In this document: positions 1-5,089 of the stretch, one piece after another
Layout of the letters: each line of letters begins with the position of its first letter
Numbering within the stretch: position 1 is the first letter of the stretch
From: Pseudomonadota bacterium
GTDB lineage: Bacteria > Pseudomonadota > Alphaproteobacteria > Rhizobiales > Xanthobacteraceae
Assembly: GCA_021779635.1 (NCBI GenBank)
Contig: JAJYAH010000401.1
Coordinates: 1-6,587 of the forward strand
Length of the DNA stretch: 6,587 bases
Reading direction: 5' to 3'
The notes under the pieces: model-generated
Seen by the model: the letters and a program-made list of their open reading frames with translations, nothing else
What the model was told of the DNA's origin: nothing
Database searches by the model: none
Made by a program: the position numbers and the translations under genes

Positions 1-40
1 TGAGCCATTCGCGCTGACGGTCAGACATGTTGAAGTCCAT
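1..40 (-). CDS. Acyl-CoA dehydrogenase, N-terminal fragment (runs off the left edge)
   Basis: Only the first 13 codons are in the window; they read MDFNMSDRQREWL. That opening is typical of the N-terminal helix of acyl-CoA dehydrogenases (MDF-x-[LM]-[ST]-[ED]-x-Q), the FAD enzymes that oxidise acyl-CoA to trans-2-enoyl-CoA in beta-oxidation. The ATG at 40-38 is preceded on the minus strand by GAGGAA about 6 bases upstream, a good ribosome-binding site, which supports a true start. The gene is divergent from a PsrA-like TetR regulator, an arrangement common for fatty-acid and branched-chain acyl-CoA genes. Only 13 residues are visible, so the family call rests on the motif plus context, and substrate class cannot be judged. 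Confidence 0.6.
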   Translation of the reverse strand, partial: MDFNMSDRQREWL

Positions 41-128
41 TGGGCGTTCCTCACATTTTCAGGCGGAAATTGTTGGCGGCACTGTCTCCCCGCAGCCTGT
101 TCACCGCAAGACCATATAAAACTATTAT

Positions 129-144
129 CGCGCCTGTTGGCGCG
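129..144. repeat. Perfect 6-bp GC hairpin/dyad next to a -10-like box
   Basis: CGCGCC-TGTT-GGCGCG is a perfect dyad with a 4-base loop. On the minus strand it runs straight into GATAAT (129-124), a 5/6 match to the sigma70 -10 box, so it would fall in the -10/-35 spacer of an acyl-CoA dehydrogenase promoter. No -35 box is recognisable at the right distance. It could be an operator, a leader hairpin or chance in GC-rich DNA. Confidence 0.25.
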
Positions 145-194
145 GCGATGACGGCCGGCGTGGCATTTGCTGGCACGGCAACGCGTCATGCGCA

Positions 195-223
195 TTGACA
201 TTCCAGCCTTCAAACCATAGTTT
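195..223 (+). promoter_or_regulatory. Putative sigma70 promoter of the tetR-family gene
   Basis: TTGACA at 195-200 is a perfect -35 consensus. At 17-bp spacing lies TAGTTT (218-223), a weak 3/6 match to the -10 box. Transcription would begin near 230, leaving a leader of about 35-55 bases to the ATG codons at 265 and 283. The -10 region is covered by the first AAAC-N4-GTTT site, which fits autorepression. Confidence 0.45.
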
Positions 224-239
224 CATACAACTGTTTGAA
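211..239. promoter_or_regulatory. Tandem PsrA-type operator (two adjacent sites)
   Basis: Site 1 (211-224) reads CAAAC-CATA-GTTTC. This fits exactly the [CG]AAAC-N2-4-GTTT[CG] consensus I recall for Pseudomonas PsrA. Site 2 (224-237) reads CATAC-AACT-GTTTG, one mismatch from the same consensus; it lies inside a wider imperfect palindrome at 222-239 (TTCAnACAnnTGTnTGAA, 14 of 18 symmetric). The two centres are 13 bp apart and share base 224. They sit between the -35 box and the start codon of a regulator whose helix-turn-helix resembles PsrA, so binding by that regulator is a reasonable inference. Confidence 0.5.
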
Positions 240-282
240 TTGCAACTGCCCGCATTTTGCGGTGATGCATAGTGGCCATGAC

Positions 283-954
283 ATGCCGACGGACCATACA
301 AGAGCCGCGATCCTGAGCGCCGCCGAACGGCTTTACGCGGATCGGGGCTTCGCCGACGTCACGCTGCGCGACATCGTCGCCGCCGCCGACGTCAACCTTG
401 CGGCGGTGAACTATCATTTCGGCTCCAAGGACGAGCTGATCGCCGAATTGTTCGTCACCCGCAGCCTTGCCACCAACCGCCAGCGGCTCAACGAATTGAA
501 GGCCGCGGAAGCGGCCGGCGGCGGACGCGCCGCGATCGACGCCATCTTCCGCGCGCTGGTCGGGCCGACCCTGCGCGGCTGCCTCGGCCCCGACAATGAG
601 CGCTCGACGGCGGCGCGCTTCATGATCCGGGCCTCGATCGAATCGGTGCCGCCGATCCGCCGGATCAAGAATCGCGAAATCGATCATTTGCGGAAATTCG
701 CCGCCGCGATGCGCCGCTCGCTGCCCGGCCGCGACGAGGTCGAACTCTATTGGGCGTTGCATTTTGCGCTGGCGATGGCGCACCAGACCATCCGCGACAG
801 CGAGCGACTGATCAAACTGTCGGAGGGATCGTGCGATCTCAACGACGTCGCAGGCATCCTCGACCGCATCGTCGCGGTGTCGGTGATGGCGCTGACAGCT
901 CGCGAGGCGGACAAGAAGGCGCCCGCCAGACTGGTCGCGCGCGACGCGCGGTAG
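283..954 (+). CDS. TetR/AcrR-family transcriptional regulator, PsrA-like
   Basis: This is a 223-aa DNA-binding repressor. Residues 6-46 form the TetR N-terminal domain, with the helix-turn-helix at about 27-46; VNLAAVNYHFGSK (37-49) matches the recognition-helix region of PsrA, the fatty-acid-responsive TetR regulator of Pseudomonas. The segment VELYWALHF near residues 153-161 also recalls the PsrA ligand domain (ELFWRVHF). The likely ligand is an acyl-CoA or fatty acid, given the divergent acyl-CoA dehydrogenase; this is inference. Start choice: ATG 283 gives the usual short arm before helix 1 and has AGTGG 7 bases upstream. ATG 265 (six residues longer) is also possible. TTG 235 would place the start inside the operator, close to the predicted transcription start, and has no ribosome-binding site. 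It ends convergent with the ATP-grasp gene, leaving a 134-bp gap in which no U-tract terminator is visible. Confidence 0.88.
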   Translation: MPTDHTRAAILSAAERLYADRGFADVTLRDIVAAADVNLAAVNYHFGSKDELIAELFVTRSLATNRQRLNELKAAEAAGGGRAAIDAIFRALVGPTLRGCLGPDNERSTAARFMIRASIESVPPIRRIKNREIDHLRKFAAAMRRSLPGRDEVELYWALHFALAMAHQTIRDSERLIKLSEGSCDLNDVAGILDRIVAVSVMALTAREADKKAPARLVARDAR

Positions 955-1088
955 TTCTCCTGAACCAGGTCATGAACTCATCATCAGAGTGGCCGGCGGA
1001 TGTCGGCCTTGGTGCGCATTCCGGACCCAGGTCGGACATCGCGCGGAGTCCATGCCAAGCGGCGGCGTCTCACGCCGACACGACGTCG

Positions 1089-2354
1089 CTAGCTTCTTGC
1101 TTCACCGGTAGACGAGCCATTTGCGTTGCTGGCGGCGAACAAGGCTTCCTGTGATTTGCCCGCCTCCAGAATTCTTTGCCAAGCCTCCGGTGTTACCGCG
1201 TAGGGCCCGACGGCACCGGCATGGAACTTTCGCCAGAGCGGCGGATAGGTGAGCGTCGCCGCGAGCGCGAGCGCAAGCGGGACTGCGGCGACGGGATCGC
1301 CGCTGAGCGGCGTCAGTTCCTCGGCCGACCCGACATAGGCGCCGCGTGAAAAGATCGCGTTCAGCGTTTCGCACAGCACCGCGCGCCGTTTTCCGCTTTG
1401 TTCCGCCGCGCCGAGAATGGCAATGAGCGCCTGATGCGTGCGCACGCCGGGCCGTCCCGCCGGCTGCTCGGGCGCATGCCTGGCACCGGCGATGTCAAGC
1501 ATGGCGCCAACAAGATCGACGCCTGCGGCGAGCGCATTTGCCGGCTCGACGAGGCGCGGATTGACGTCGATGATCTTCGGCCCGTCATCGCTCACGATCA
1601 CGTCCATCGACAGCCCGCCATGCCAGTCGAGCGCCGCGACGAGTTTCGCGAGCAGCACCGGGATTTCCGGCAGCGTGACACTTTCTTTCAGCGCGGCGCC
1701 GCCGCCCACGCCCTCGCGCAAACGCAGGCAGGCGTGCTGCGCGACGAGCCGCCCGCGTTGCGCTACCGCCTGAACCATGGCGAGTTGCCCGTTGGCCTGT
1801 GTCTGCACGATCAATTCGCCCGCGCCGAGCCCGAAGGCGTGCGCGGCGTCGGCCAGTTCCTCCGGCGTTTTCACCCGCCGCACGCCGGAACTCGCCGTGC
1901 TCACCGGCCGCTTCACGAAGGCCGGAAAATTCTTCACGCGCGAGAGATCGTTGGCCGAGGCGATCACCATCGTTTCGGGCTGCGGCGCGCCGATCTCCGA
2001 CAGCGCGCGAAACGCGGAAATCTTGTCCTGCACTCGCATGAGAGCGGCGAAGGGCGGAACGATCGTGCGGAGCTTCAGGCGCGACTCCAGCGCCGACAGA
2101 ATTGTGACCTGCTCCTGGGTCGGAAACAGCAGATCGACCCGCCTTTCCCCGACGATGCGTTCGGCGGCGTCGAGCCAGCCGAATGGATCGAGCCCGAAAC
2201 GCGGAACCGCATGCACAGCGCGCACATGCCGCGTGAAACGCGTCAGGCAGAGGGCAGTCGAGGACAGAATCTCGACCTGATGGCCGAGCGCGCCGAGCCG
2301 GCCCGCGACCTGCCGCGACGTAAGCCCGGAGCCTTCGGTGAGCAGGATGCGCAT
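1089..2354 (-). CDS. ATP-grasp domain protein of unknown substrate
   Basis: A 421-aa cytosolic enzyme of the ATP-grasp superfamily, which uses ATP to activate a carboxylate as an acyl-phosphate and ligate it to an amine or other nucleophile. Residues 1-100 look like the pre-ATP-grasp Rossmann-like domain, opening MRILLTEGSG-LTSRQVAGRL and containing LLFPTQEQV (75-83). FVKRPVSTASSGVRR (146-160) holds the expected ATP-binding lysine K148 and the small-residue loop. IIDVNPRLVEP (261-271) is the metal-binding signature, with D263 and N265 as likely Mg2+ ligands and R267 after them. The last 130 residues are not typed. The ATG at 2354-2352 was chosen because it opens directly on the Rossmann strand. 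The frame stays open upstream to a TTG at 2723, but that extension carries an mgtE remnant and no domain expected here. No partner gene is adjacent on its strand, so substrate and pathway are unknown. Carbamoyl-phosphate synthetase or biotin carboxylase are distant relatives, not equivalents. Confidence 0.82.
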   Translation of the reverse strand: MRILLTEGSGLTSRQVAGRLGALGHQVEILSSTALCLTRFTRHVRAVHAVPRFGLDPFGWLDAAERIVGERRVDLLFPTQEQVTILSALESRLKLRTIVPPFAALMRVQDKISAFRALSEIGAPQPETMVIASANDLSRVKNFPAFVKRPVSTASSGVRRVKTPEELADAAHAFGLGAGELIVQTQANGQLAMVQAVAQRGRLVAQHACLRLREGVGGGAALKESVTLPEIPVLLAKLVAALDWHGGLSMDVIVSDDGPKIIDVNPRLVEPANALAAGVDLVGAMLDIAGARHAPEQPAGRPGVRTHQALIAILGAAEQSGKRRAVLCETLNAIFSRGAYVGSAEELTPLSGDPVAAVPLALALAATLTYPPLWRKFHAGAVGPYAVTPEAWQRILEAGKSQEALFAASNANGSSTGEARS

Positions 2355-2465
2355 GAGAAATTGTCGCCTGTTGCAGGGACACGGTCGCAGGCAGACTAAA
2401 CCGCCCTTCTCCGCCGCTCCAGCGTGCGATGGGACTGATGTGAGGTGTCGGCCAATCGCGTCGGC

Positions 2466-2552
2466 CAACGAGCCGAACATGACGATGCCGATGAGGGCGA
2501 AGCCTGCGGTCAGCGCGATCGGCATCCAGTGCCCGGCACGGTCGTAGAGGCT
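2466..2552 (-). pseudogene. Remnant of a second mgtE-like gene (transmembrane helix 4 segment)
   Basis: The minus-strand translation from SLYD to MFGSL is 29 codons and aligns without gaps to residues 384-412 of the MgtE protein encoded at 5125-6510, with 21 of 29 residues identical, including HWM, ALT and ALIGIVMFGSL. At DNA level 2469-2498 is identical over 30 bp to 5278-5307, and the match continues to 2551/5360 with 11 mismatches in the next 53 bp (72 of 83 overall, my manual count). Homology stops abruptly on both sides: neither the preceding helix nor the following FDPASA-type loop is present. With no start and no full domain, it is best read as a decayed or partial duplicate. The frame remains open, so use as a small membrane peptide or as an extension of the ATP-grasp protein cannot be excluded but seems unlikely. 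Confidence 0.65.
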
Positions 2553-2560
2553 CGGGCGGC

Positions 2561-2576
2561 TGTGACGTGGATCACG
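2561..2576. promoter_or_regulatory. Crp/Fnr-superfamily-like dyad
   Basis: TGTGA-CGTGGA-TCACG matches the Crp-type consensus TGTGA-N6-TCACA in all but the last base; the symmetric core is GTGA-N6-TCAC. In alphaproteobacteria related dyads (TTGA-N6-TCAA) are bound by FixK/FnrN proteins, and here both arms carry G/C in place of the outer T/A. It lies about 207 bp upstream of the ATP-grasp start and 148 bp upstream of the exported-protein start, so its target is uncertain. It could also be chance. Confidence 0.25.
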
Positions 2577-2723
2577 GACCGCTGCCCCGTTACAATCTAC
2601 AAGGACGTCGATGGCACTCGAGACGCCTTGATCTCTCGGGAGCATTGCATCGACCCTTGACGGCATTCGCTCGTCTGCCGGCTCAAGCGGAGTTTCAGTC
2701 AGCTTTCGCCTGCGGGATTCCAA

Positions 2724-3203
2724 ATGTTGTGCAGCCTGTTCGGCCCGATCTCATCCTTTAAAGCGTCGCGGCGCATGGCCGGAGTTTTTGCCAATGGCCC
2801 GGCAAGCGCGCGAATATTCGCTGCGGTGATGCTGGTCGTGGTCGGCGCCGGCAATTCGGCGTGTGCCGCTTCATCAGACGACGTCGATCGAATGCTCGGG
2901 GCTGTCTCCGCCCAAGCGGTCAAGCTTCGGAACTGTTACGAGCGCAATCTGGACCTGGACTGGACGCTATCCTGCAAAACGCGAAGTGAGATCATAAAGT
3001 CTGCCGAGAGGAGCTGTTGGGTCGAGGAGACCGATCTCAGGACAGCCATCATAAAGACCGCGACACTGGAGCAGCGGGCATCAATCGGATCGCTGACCGC
3101 AGCCGTGCTGGATGCGGTGCGCCGTCCAGCAGAGGCCACGATAAGCGACGACGCATCCCGGGAAATACCTTTCTACTGTCTTGTAAAGCCCACTAGCCGC
3201 TGA
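2724..3203 (+). CDS. Hypothetical exported four-cysteine protein
   Basis: A 159-aa protein I do not recognise. Residues 1-30 are a basic N-region, 31-43 a hydrophobic core (IFAAVMLVVVGAG), followed by NSACA ending at A48. This is a Sec-type signal peptide with an A-C-A signal peptidase I site. A lipobox reading at C47 is poor because the -3 residue is Asn. The mature protein would be about 111 residues, mostly helical and charged, with cysteines at 71, 84, 98 and 152, which could form two disulfides in the periplasm. An alternative ATG at 2775 (M18) gives a more normal signal-peptide length; neither start has a strong ribosome-binding site. The following 100-aa gene is 77 bp downstream on the same strand and could be cotranscribed. 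Confidence 0.6.
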   Translation: MLCSLFGPISSFKASRRMAGVFANGPASARIFAAVMLVVVGAGNSACAASSDDVDRMLGAVSAQAVKLRNCYERNLDLDWTLSCKTRSEIIKSAERSCWVEETDLRTAIIKTATLEQRASIGSLTAAVLDAVRRPAEATISDDASREIPFYCLVKPTSR

Positions 3204-3280
3204 CTGAATTTGAGCGGCGGCTGGGTTGGTTTGGAAAAAGCTCCTGGCATTTTGCCTAAACCTCGCTGCAGGATGAAACA

Positions 3281-3583
3281 ATGAACGAAAAATACTCTAC
3301 CGAACTCTATCGACAGGAAGGAACGAATTCCCGATTCGTACGTCTGACGGTCAAACCCGATGGTTCGGTCTCCATGGAGACCCAGGACATGGGTGAGCAG
3401 GTCGAACGAATATGGGGCGACAGCGACTACGAATTCTGGATCGATGTTCCAGCCGGCGCGCTCACCAAGCTGGTGTTTGCGCTGCTGCGAGACCGATACG
3501 CCGGTCAGGCCGGGGCCGTCGATGAATTTCGCGATTTCTGCAAGAGGGAACAGATCGACCACAAATGGGACAGCTGGGTGTAG
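3281..3583 (+). CDS. Hypothetical small soluble protein
   Basis: A 100-aa acidic protein with no signal peptide or membrane segment, so probably cytosolic. The ATG at 3281 follows AGGA at 3270-3273 at 7-base spacing, a convincing ribosome-binding site. The N-terminal half alternates polar and hydrophobic residues as in a beta-sheet (FVRLTVKPDGSVSMETQDMG, 19-38). The second half has YEFWIDVP (50-57), then a predicted helix LTKLVFALLRDRY (61-73) and a C-terminal DFCKREQIDHKWDSWV (85-100) rich in aromatic residues. I recall no named family with confidence. Nothing nearby acts as a toxin or partner apart from the exported protein upstream. Length, codon use and the ribosome-binding site argue for a real gene. 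Confidence 0.72.
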   Translation: MNEKYSTELYRQEGTNSRFVRLTVKPDGSVSMETQDMGEQVERIWGDSDYEFWIDVPAGALTKLVFALLRDRYAGQAGAVDEFRDFCKREQIDHKWDSWV

Positions 3584-3601
3584 AGCGTTCGTAAGATCTC
3601 A

Positions 3602-3626
3602 TTTTGAACGCCCGTTTTGAACGCCC
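3602..3626 (+). repeat. 12-bp direct tandem repeat
   Basis: TTTTGAACGCCC occurs at 3602-3613 and again at 3615-3626, separated by one G. The 5' copy can also pair with GCGTTC at 3585-3590, just after the stop codon of the 100-aa gene (GCGTTC / GAACGC, 15-base loop). Function unknown; it may be a weak terminator element or slippage product. Confidence 0.5.
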
Positions 3627-3734
3627 TCGCGACCTTGTCGCCTGCGGGCCGATCGTGTCACCTTGGGAGCCGGTCACTTCCCGATTACACCCAACTCCGG
3701 ACCCCTCGCCGCGCCGCAATAACTGACGCAATGT

Positions 3735-3781
3735 GCCGACAGGCGACATCGTCCGCCGATGAGTCCGCCTATTGGGTCGGC
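3735..3781. repeat. Long imperfect stem-loop
   Basis: Paired segments from outside in: GCCGAC 3735-3740 with GTCGGC 3776-3781; AGGC 3741-3744 with GCCT 3767-3770; GAC 3745-3747 with GTC 3763-3765; ATCG 3748-3751 with CGAT 3757-3760, loop TCCGC. That is 17 base pairs, with unpaired bases only on the 3' side (GA, C and ATTGG). No U-tract follows on either strand, so it is not a simple terminator. Confidence 0.45.
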
Positions 3782-3787
3782 TAATGG

Positions 3788-3823
3788 AAAAGCCGCCGTT
3801 GGCGTCCGAGACCAGCGGCGGCT
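3788..3823 (-). terminator. Rho-independent terminator-like hairpin (minus strand)
   Basis: The arms 3791-3802 (AGCCGCCGTTGG) and 3812-3823 (CCAGCGGCGGCT) pair over 12 bp with one G-U, around a 9-base loop. Read on the minus strand the stem ends in TTTT (3791-3788, the first T being part of the stem) followed by CC, as in an intrinsic terminator. On the plus strand no U-tract follows. No minus-strand protein gene ends here, so the transcript it would end is unexplained. Confidence 0.5.
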
Positions 3824-3880
3824 CTGATGGGCACTGCACCAGAAAGCAGCTTTCGCAAGTTGAACGAACTTGGTTAATAA
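3788..3880 (-). ncRNA. Candidate small RNA ending at the 3788-3823 terminator
   Basis: On the minus strand, upstream of the terminator-like hairpin, are two perfect small hairpins: CAAGTT-CGTTC-AACTTG (3872-3856) and GAAAG-CTG-CTTTC (3854-3842). Together they make a compact three-stem RNA of roughly 90 bases with no protein-coding explanation. A-T-rich boxes GATAGT (3889-3884) and TATTAA (3879-3874) could serve as a -10, but I found no convincing -35. No known RNA family was recognised. The 5' end is a guess. Confidence 0.3.
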
Positions 3881-4069
3881 ACAACTATCGACAGTCATGT
3901 CCCACTTGGCTTCGGCAGTGATGATGTTTCGTCTCGCGCACTCGCCGCAATGGTTGGCTTCGCCGGCCCGCCTGCACCAGTGCCGCTTACGACTGCATTA
4001 ACGAAATTCACCTAAATTTATCCGGGGCAACGTGTTCGAACATACTTCGGACTAACGTGAGGTGGGGCT

Positions 4070-4696
4070 GTGGATATTCTCCTCATATTGGTGGGCCTGC
4101 TGATGGCGTTCGTCGTCGCCAGTTGGTCCTGTGCAAACTCATATTTCGAGAAGGGGCGACTTCGAGGCATGGAAGAAGCCACACGCGAGATCGTCAGGGG
4201 TTTAAGTTCTCACTACGAACTTGAAGGTCAGACTATTCCCGAGCGCGTAGCAAAGGCAGTCGAGGGAATCAAATCCGTCTCTAAAAAACGTCGGAAAACA
4301 AATAAGGGTTCGACCGATCCTTATCACGCGCAGCTCTGGATATTTGGCGACGCGGCTGGCGAGGCATGCTGGATCAAGGGCCATGCTGCCGGCGTAAGAA
4401 GGAAGGCTCCGGCGGAGGGAAAGCTTCGCGTCGATCTATCATTAAACGAGCTATTGCAACTTGGCCGGCTGGCGCATCTCGGCTTTCAAAACATGATGCC
4501 CAACTATCGCAGCTTCGAAATTCATCGATTCAGCGGCGAGGAAGATGCGCAGGAAGCCGCAATGGCCGTCGGCAAGATCGAGGTTGCTGTTCCCGCGAAG
4601 GCGCGACCGTTCGCTGATCTTTCAGTTCAACTCACGGCCCGACAGAAGTTAATCCGCGATTGGTGGCAGGCGGTGCCTCGTCGGCTGACCGCTTGA
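4070..4696 (+). CDS. Hypothetical single-pass membrane-anchored protein
   Basis: A 208-aa protein I do not recognise. GTG at 4070 is the start: GAGGTGG at 4059-4065 is a good ribosome-binding site, and the protein then opens with a hydrophobic helix (residues 2-21, ILLILVGLLMAFVVASWS) that looks like an uncleaved membrane anchor. Next comes a charged helical region (25-75) ending in a basic patch, KSVSKKRRKTNKG, then a soluble domain (about 80-208) with HAQLWIFGDAAGEACWIKGH, LRVDLSLNELLQLGRLAHLGFQNM and a C-terminal basic helix. With so little lysine or arginine before the helix, the large domain is most likely cytoplasmic. Base composition is lower in GC than the flanking conserved genes (28 of 60 in 4201-4260). 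Its last 65 bp are antisense to the 97-aa gene. Confidence 0.72.
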   Translation: MDILLILVGLLMAFVVASWSCANSYFEKGRLRGMEEATREIVRGLSSHYELEGQTIPERVAKAVEGIKSVSKKRRKTNKGSTDPYHAQLWIFGDAAGEACWIKGHAAGVRRKAPAEGKLRVDLSLNELLQLGRLAHLGFQNMMPNYRSFEIHRFSGEEDAQEAAMAVGKIEVAVPAKARPFADLSVQLTARQKLIRDWWQAVPRRLTA

Positions 4697-4925
4697 CTGA
4701 ATCGAAAGGTTCGGGGCACAGCGGAAACGACATCTCGTCGAGAGATGGCACGATTGAAGGCCCATGGTCCAATCGGGCGAGTTCGTCAACAAGCCTAAGC
4801 AGGCGTGGCGGGATTTCCGACGCTTCCCGGCCAAGGACTTCACGCAGCCGCTCGCCGATCTCGTCGCAAATCGCACGGCAATGAATGTGGTCGAGCATCA
4901 TAGCTGTAGCGCTGCCGTCCGGCAC
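4632..4925 (-). CDS. Small hypothetical protein, 97 aa
   Basis: Reading frame on the minus strand from GTG at 4925-4923, preceded by GAGAGG 4 bases upstream, a strong ribosome-binding site. In-frame ATG codons at 4901 and 4898 are alternatives without one. The conserved-looking core is helical and amphipathic: HIHCRAICDEIGERLREVL (13-31) and PPRLLRLVDELARLD (39-53), followed by a polar tail PSIVPSLDEM (56-65). The last 20 residues are encoded antisense to the end of the 208-aa gene and look unconstrained. The pattern IGxxLR...P-x-RLLxLVxxL faintly recalls NepR-type anti-sigma proteins, but no phyR, ecfG or histidine-kinase gene is near and I would not name it so. The ORF scores as coding by composition and ribosome-binding site; function unknown. 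Confidence 0.6.
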   Translation of the reverse strand: MPDGSATAMMLDHIHCRAICDEIGERLREVLGREASEIPPRLLRLVDELARLDHGPSIVPSLDEMSFPLCPEPFDSVKRSADEAPPATNRGLTSVGP

Positions 4926-4954
4926 AACGCCTCTCGTTGGTTCGGGCTTGATTT

Positions 4955-4982
4955 AATATGGCTCAAATCTGAAAAGAGTAAA
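4955..4982 (-). promoter_or_regulatory. Weak sigma70-like promoter for the 97-aa gene
   Basis: On the minus strand TTTACT (4982-4977, 4/6 to TTGACA) and CATATT (4960-4955, 4/6 to TATAAT) are 16 bp apart, in the only AT-rich patch between mgtE and the 97-aa gene. Transcription would start near 4948, about 23 bases before the GTG. The rest of 4926-5124 shows only the hairpin following mgtE. Confidence 0.3.
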
Positions 4983-5089
4983 TTTGCTTCCGGCAATCTG
5001 GGAACTGGTGAAGAATCGGTAAAATCCCAAGCAGCGGGCCGCGCGGTCGCCCTCGAAACCAAGCCGTCAATTGACCGCCTGATGCGCCA

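Larger units (their letters stand above)
2355..2723. other. Gene-free stretch upstream of the ATP-grasp gene
   Basis: These 369 bp separate two divergent genes. The minus frame is open throughout, but its translation reads as remnant and untypable sequence rather than a domain. The stretch holds the mgtE-like fragment (2466-2552) and a Crp/Fnr-like dyad (2561-2576). TTGACG at 2657-2662 has no -10 partner at normal spacing. I see no clear promoter for either flanking gene and nothing else of note. Confidence 0.55.
3584..4069. other. 486-bp gene-free stretch rich in stem-loops
   Basis: No frame here looks coding: the longest minus-strand frames (up to 3884/3898) run antisense into the 100-aa gene or lack family-like sequence and a ribosome-binding site. 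What it does contain is a 12-bp tandem repeat (3602-3626), a long imperfect stem-loop (3735-3781), a terminator-like hairpin (3788-3823) and two small perfect hairpins (3842-3872). The part next to the following gene (4000-4060) is AT-rich and holds the palindrome TGTTCGAACA at 4033-4042; a promoter for the 208-aa gene should lie there, but no clear -35/-10 pair was found. Confidence 0.5.

Noticed and set aside
235..282. Longer start (TTG 235) for the TetR regulator
   Set aside because: It lies inside the predicted operator and about 5 bases from the predicted transcription start, has no ribosome-binding site, and adds residues with no family counterpart.
1063..1077. CGGCG-TCTCA-CGCCG hairpin between the convergent tetR and ATP-grasp genes as a terminator
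   Set aside because: Only a 5-bp stem with no U-tract on either strand; too weak to call.
1398..2399. Long plus-strand open frame opposite the ATP-grasp gene
   Set aside because: The translation is rich in Arg, His and Asp without domain features and is the expected antisense by-product of a high-GC coding strand.
2355..2723. N-terminal extension of the ATP-grasp protein by 123 residues from TTG 2723
   Set aside because: The extension contains the mgtE remnant and otherwise untypable sequence, whereas the Rossmann-like strand starts exactly at the ATG at 2354.
3462..3898. Two minus-strand open frames in the intergenic region
   Set aside because: No ribosome-binding site, no family-like sequence, one runs antisense into the 100-aa gene, and both read through the strong stem-loops.
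4034..4048. LexA-like GTTC-N7-CTTC upstream of the 208-aa gene
   Set aside because: One mismatch from the alphaproteobacterial GTTC-N7-GTTC box, in a stretch also explained by the TGTTCGAACA palindrome; an 8-base motif with a mismatch is expected by chance and the gene has no link to DNA repair.
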